Positions 37,948-41,316 of a DNA stretch of 41,316 nt are shown one piece after another. This stretch comes from Paenibacillus solanacearum. Lineage in GTDB: Bacteria > Bacillota > Bacilli > Paenibacillales > NBRC-103111. Each line of letters begins with the position of its first letter. The stretch's first letter is position 1. The translations under genes and the position numbers were made by a program. The notes beneath the pieces are model-generated. The model was not told where the DNA came from and did no database searches. It saw only the letters and a program-made list of their open reading frames with translations. The stretch spans positions 1 to 41,316 of the forward strand of contig NZ_CAJVAS010000053.1 of assembly GCF_910593845.1 (NCBI RefSeq). The letters run 5' to 3'.

Positions 37948-39428
37948 ATCAACCGACGCGAGAACCATCGACGAGGTGGACCGAGCTAAAGCTTCGGACG
38001 TTGTTCGAGCAATCCGCCGACGTTCAAATTCAAATGTTCCGTCTGGGCGAAGGCGGCTCCTCCTCCGATCTCCTGATGATTTATTCCGAGGGGCTGTGCG
38101 ACAGCTCGCAAATCGGAAAGGTCATACTTCCGGAGCTAACGCATGCGTATCGGCAAACCGGATTCGGCCCGCTGCAAAAAGGGCATGTCTTCGGTTCATT
38201 GCCGCTCATTGCGTTCGAGGGAGATGCCTGCGAGCAATCGATTGTAGACGCCGTGTTCCAAGGCGATCTGCTGGTCGTTTTCGTAGAAACCGGTACGGTG
38301 TACAAGCTCGCGATTTGCAAGCGGCCGTCGAGAACGCCGGATGAATCGAGCGTGGAAATTTCCATTAAGGGCCCCCGGGACGGATTCGTCGAGGATGTGA
38401 CGATCAATATCGCGCTCATCCGCAAACGCATTCGCAGCAACTCGCTCTGCTGCGAATCGGTCATTCTCGGCAGCCGAACGCGAACCCGGGTCGGGCTGCT
38501 CTATATTAGAGACATCATTTCGCCCGGCATCTTGAATGAAGTGCGATCGCGGCTCGAGAACATCAAGGTGGACGGCATCTACAGCATCGGTCAGCTGGAA
38601 GAGGCGCTCTCCGACGTGAAGTACTCGTTATTCCCGCTGCTCCATTTTACCGGCCGTCCCGACTTCGTCGTCGCCAGCTTACTGGCCGGGCGCTTCATCA
38701 TTATTGTGGACGGCAATCCGATGGTGCTGATCGGTCCGGCGACTTTCGCGCTCACGCTAAAGTCGCCGGAAGATATTCATTTCGGATTTCAATACGTTTC
38801 ATTCTCCCGGCTGCTTCGCATCGCAAGCTTCTGGGTATCGATCGTGCTGCCGGGATTTTGGGTATCGCTCACTGCGTTTCATCAGGATCAAATTCCGTTT
38901 CAGCTGATGGCGACCATATCGGTCGCCCGAATCGGCATTCCGTTTTCGGCTCAGGTGGAAATGTTCTTGCTGCTGGTGCTGCTCGAAATTTTCCGGGAGG
39001 CGGGCATTCGCCTTCCGAGCTCGATCGGCCAAACGCTAACCGTCATCGGCGGGCTGATCATCGGCGATGCGGCCATTCGGGCAGGACTGGTCTCCCCTTC
39101 GGTCGTCGTCGTCGGAGCGATCACCGCGGTGATGGGAGCCACACTGATCAATCAGTCGATGAGCTCGGCCGTTGGCATTATGCGGTTCGCCATCTTTCTT
39201 GTTTCTTCCATACTTGGCATGTACGGGCTTATCCTTGGCTTGATCTTGCTCGTGTTCTACATGTCCCGGCTGAAGTCGTTCGGCATTCCGTATTTTGCGC
39301 CGTTATCCCCTCCCGCGTTCAGGGATATGACGGACGCCTATTTACGCGTGCCATGGAACAAATTGAGAAACCGGCCGAGCGTCCTTCACCCGACCGATCC
39401 GGATCATCAAGGAAATGGCGGCCCATGA
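37944..39428 (+). CDS. Spore germination receptor GerAA-type subunit
   Basis: This 494-residue protein has a large soluble N-terminal part (1-285: DVQIQMFRLGEGGSSSDLLM, EISIKGPRDGFVEDVTINIA, IRKRIRSNSL, and TRTRVGLLYIRDIISPGIL) and a membrane half with five or so helices. GPRDGFVEDVTINIALIRKR is the strongest family signature, followed by FALTLKSPEDIHFGFQYVSF and the INQSMSSAVGIMRF region near 425. In the receptor this subunit forms an oligomeric channel with GerAB and GerAC types. It starts with ATG at 37944 (AAAGGAGCGAG upstream) inside the stop of the permease gene. Confidence 0.94.
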   Translation: MNQPTREPSTRWTELKLRTLFEQSADVQIQMFRLGEGGSSSDLLMIYSEGLCDSSQIGKVILPELTHAYRQTGFGPLQKGHVFGSLPLIAFEGDACEQSIVDAVFQGDLLVVFVETGTVYKLAICKRPSRTPDESSVEISIKGPRDGFVEDVTINIALIRKRIRSNSLCCESVILGSRTRTRVGLLYIRDIISPGILNEVRSRLENIKVDGIYSIGQLEEALSDVKYSLFPLLHFTGRPDFVVASLLAGRFIIIVDGNPMVLIGPATFALTLKSPEDIHFGFQYVSFSRLLRIASFWVSIVLPGFWVSLTAFHQDQIPFQLMATISVARIGIPFSAQVEMFLLLVLLEIFREAGIRLPSSIGQTLTVIGGLIIGDAAIRAGLVSPSVVVVGAITAVMGATLINQSMSSAVGIMRFAIFLVSSILGMYGLILGLILLVFYMSRLKSFGIPYFAPLSPPAFRDMTDAYLRVPWNKLRNRPSVLHPTDPDHQGNGGP

Positions 39429-40573
39429 AAACTCTAAGTACAATAATGGCTGCGCTGGCAATGCTGTTTCTGCTGCCCGGCTGCTGGAACTCAAAGGACA
39501 TACAAAACATGGCGTATGTGACGGCGATCGGCTTTGATTTCGAAGACGGAAAATTCGTGACCTACGCACAAATTTTAAACTTCAGCAACATCGCTAAATC
39601 CGAGACATCGAAAGTCGGCAGCACGGTTCCGGTCTGGATCGGCAAAGGCGAAGGCGTGACCGTCACCGAGTCGTTCAATAACATCTATGCGACTTCGCAG
39701 CTGCGCATCTTCTGGGGGCATGTCAAATCGATCGTTTTAACGGAGAGGTTTATTAAGCAAGGCGGGAGAATGCAAGAGGCATACGATATGGTGAACCGGT
39801 ACCGGGAAATCCGTTACAACATTTTAATGTACGGGACGAAAGAGCCGCTTCGCAATATATTCGTTCAAAAGTCGCTGTTCAATCTTTCGCCGCTGGAATC
39901 GCTGCTCGCCACCCCGAACCAAATGTATTCTCAGCGTTCGTACATTTTGCCGGTGTACGGATATAAAATTATCGCCCATATCAAAGAACCTGGGCAATCG
40001 GCCATGCTGCCTTCCTTGTCGCTGGAGAATGGCTCGTGGACAGAGGATCATAAGCCGAGGCGTATGTTCAAAATCGATGGGGCCTATTACTTCAATCACA
40101 ATTCCATGGTGGGCTGGCTTTCCGAGAAGGACCTGGAAGGATACCGATGGCTGCAAAAAAAACTGGAGCGTTCTCCGATCAATATTCCGAACGACGCACA
40201 TCCCGCCGCAGCGCTCGTCATGATCAAACCGAAGCCGCATATTTATCCGGTCCTGAAAAACGGCAAAATCTATTACAATATTCACCTGAGCATCAAAGCA
40301 TACGTCGATGAAATGGTCCGCGACATGAAGAAAGAAGAAATCGAGGAGCAAGCAGCCCAAGTGATTCGCAACGAAATTCGGGAGACCTACAATAAAGGAC
40401 TGCGCATCAACGTGGACGTGCTGCAGTTAGGCGAGCAGTTGTACCGCAACCATCCGAAGGTATGGCGCCAGCAGTCGGACGGGGAGTTCGCGCTGACTCC
40501 CGAATCGCTTGACCGGATCGATGTCAAGGTCAAGCTGCTGCACACGGGCAAATACAAAGACAGAGTCGATTGA
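39425..40573 (+). CDS. Spore germination receptor lipoprotein, Ger(x)C family
   Basis: This 382-residue lipoprotein has signal and lipobox LFLLPGCWNSKDIQ (Cys20), followed by MAYVTAIGFDFEDGKFVTYA, typical of Ger(x)C proteins. LRIFWGHVKSIVLTERFIKQ near 100 and the C-terminal EEQAAQVIRNEIRETYNKGL are also family marks. It is anchored in the spore membrane and completes the receptor with the two upstream subunits. The ATG overlaps the previous stop (ATGA). No clear terminator follows. Confidence 0.94.
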   Translation: MKTLSTIMAALAMLFLLPGCWNSKDIQNMAYVTAIGFDFEDGKFVTYAQILNFSNIAKSETSKVGSTVPVWIGKGEGVTVTESFNNIYATSQLRIFWGHVKSIVLTERFIKQGGRMQEAYDMVNRYREIRYNILMYGTKEPLRNIFVQKSLFNLSPLESLLATPNQMYSQRSYILPVYGYKIIAHIKEPGQSAMLPSLSLENGSWTEDHKPRRMFKIDGAYYFNHNSMVGWLSEKDLEGYRWLQKKLERSPINIPNDAHPAAALVMIKPKPHIYPVLKNGKIYYNIHLSIKAYVDEMVRDMKKEEIEEQAAQVIRNEIRETYNKGLRINVDVLQLGEQLYRNHPKVWRQQSDGEFALTPESLDRIDVKVKLLHTGKYKDRVD

Positions 40574-40618
40574 ATAGCGCATGCGCCTGTTCAACCGGCT
40601 CTGTTGTTCGTTTATCTA

Positions 40619-41200
40619 CTAGCCGCGGCTCAACGCGCCGGGGATATCTTGCTTGAAAAACTCATCATATGCCGTTAAATAAAAATCGGCTCCGGGCGTC
40701 TCGTTCTGAAATAAACAAGTTTGGATCCCGATGAGCCTTGCCGGAATGATGTCCAGCTCGCGGTCTCCGATCGCCAAATCCAGCTTGTATTTGTCATGCA
40801 AATATTGATACGATGCCGGATCGGGCTTTCTCGGATAGCCGTCGTCCCCGGCCACCATTTCGCTGAAATAACCCTCCCAGCCATAGTGCTGCAATATTCT
40901 CGCAACTTCTTTGCGGGGCTTATGCGTCATGATCACATTGACGTCCGCCTGCTTCAGAATTGACTCCACACCAGGAAATGGCGGGGTATCCGCCGGGTCG
41001 ACGGTATGCTCCTTGCCGCGCAGCTGCTTCAACTGCTCTTCGCTCAATCCATAATGTTTGACGGCATGCGTTATAGAAATTTTTAATTGAGAATAAATCT
41101 CCTGCTTCGACACAGCGTCGCCCAACATTTCCTTGAACATGCTCGTATACGAAGGGTATGTATCAAACAACGTGCCGTCAAAATCCCACAATATATTCAT
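40619..41200 (-). CDS. HAD-superfamily hydrolase (phosphoglycolate phosphatase-like)
   Basis: This 193-residue protein has motif I LWDFDGTLFDT with Asp6 (nucleophile) and Asp8, a helical cap at about 18-75, motif II Thr92 in IMTHK, motif III Lys125 in PRKPDP, and motif IV Asp146/Asp150 in AIGDRELDI. It is a subfamily IA (PGP-like) phosphatase of unknown substrate. Start 41200 is preferred, as AAAGGA lies about 12 bases upstream; an ATG at 41212 directly abuts that site. Confidence 0.88.
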   Translation of the reverse strand: MNILWDFDGTLFDTYPSYTSMFKEMLGDAVSKQEIYSQLKISITHAVKHYGLSEEQLKQLRGKEHTVDPADTPPFPGVESILKQADVNVIMTHKPRKEVARILQHYGWEGYFSEMVAGDDGYPRKPDPASYQYLHDKYKLDLAIGDRELDIIPARLIGIQTCLFQNETPGADFYLTAYDEFFKQDIPGALSRG

Positions 41201-41316
41201 GATTATTTCCATTCCTTTCGCTTCGCTCAAGGCACAAAACGGAATGAAATCCGTTCGCCTTGAGCGGTTCTCTTGTATTCTAGAGATACAGAGATATCAG
41301 CACACTACAAATCACG

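Overview
The window looks like the chromosome of an endospore-forming member of the Bacilli, most likely Paenibacillus or a close relative. The evidence is a GerA-type germinant receptor operon, the PrkA kinase, a SpoVR remnant, an orphan sporulation-type histidine kinase, an AbrB homologue, lipoprotein-type ABC sugar-binding proteins, a 7TM-DISM sensor kinase, glycerol-1-phosphate dehydrogenase and strong AGGAGG ribosome binding sites. Most of the window is fairly G+C rich. The first 4.5 kb is clearly A+T rich and looks imported.

Region 1 (1-4.8 kb) is an accessory island made of debris and cargo. It holds the 5' end of an IS256-family transposase, a decayed arsB/arsC remnant, a convergent pair of sce7726-like (PD-(D/E)XK-type) and beta/sce7725-like genes with a small membrane protein, a 56-residue conserved small protein, and a divergent XRE repressor / ImmA-IrrE protease pair with TGTCAA repeats between them. 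The 3' end of a group II intron follows, and its maturase remnant is joined directly to a spoVR gene that has lost its N-terminal two thirds. The three-gene sce7726/beta/membrane cluster is the best candidate here for a poorly described system.

Region 2 (5.3-14.1 kb) begins with an ArsR-type regulator. A leftward group follows: a cell-wall amidase, a sensor kinase, its response regulator and an orphan sugar-binding lipoprotein with a perfect cre site at its promoter. A DUF2334 deacetylase-like protein with FG-GAP repeats lies upstream of these. Region 3 (14.3-21.6 kb) has an intact arsB, a LytTR-PAS-histidine kinase fusion, a Tyr/Pro/Gly-rich coat-like protein, prkA with a tandem repeat in its leader, and a second orphan sugar-binding protein that is a paralogue of the first.

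Region 4 (22.2-32.2 kb) carries glycerol-1-phosphate dehydrogenase, a DUF2161 nuclease-like protein, a polysaccharide deacetylase and a thioredoxin-reductase-like flavoprotein. It also has an ABC sugar importer whose binding protein and two permeases are separated by an opposing DUF2512 gene, then a coiled-coil membrane protein / phosphodiester glycosidase pair and a 32-residue membrane peptide. Region 5 (32.4-41.2 kb) carries an AbrB-like regulator with a zinc finger, trmL, an OmpR-type regulator, serC with a palindromic operator candidate, thpR, a GrpB-family gene, the germinant receptor operon in the order B-A-C with ATGA overlaps, and a HAD hydrolase.

No tRNA, rRNA or CRISPR array was seen. 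All family names come from reading the sequences and recalling known families. No database search was run.
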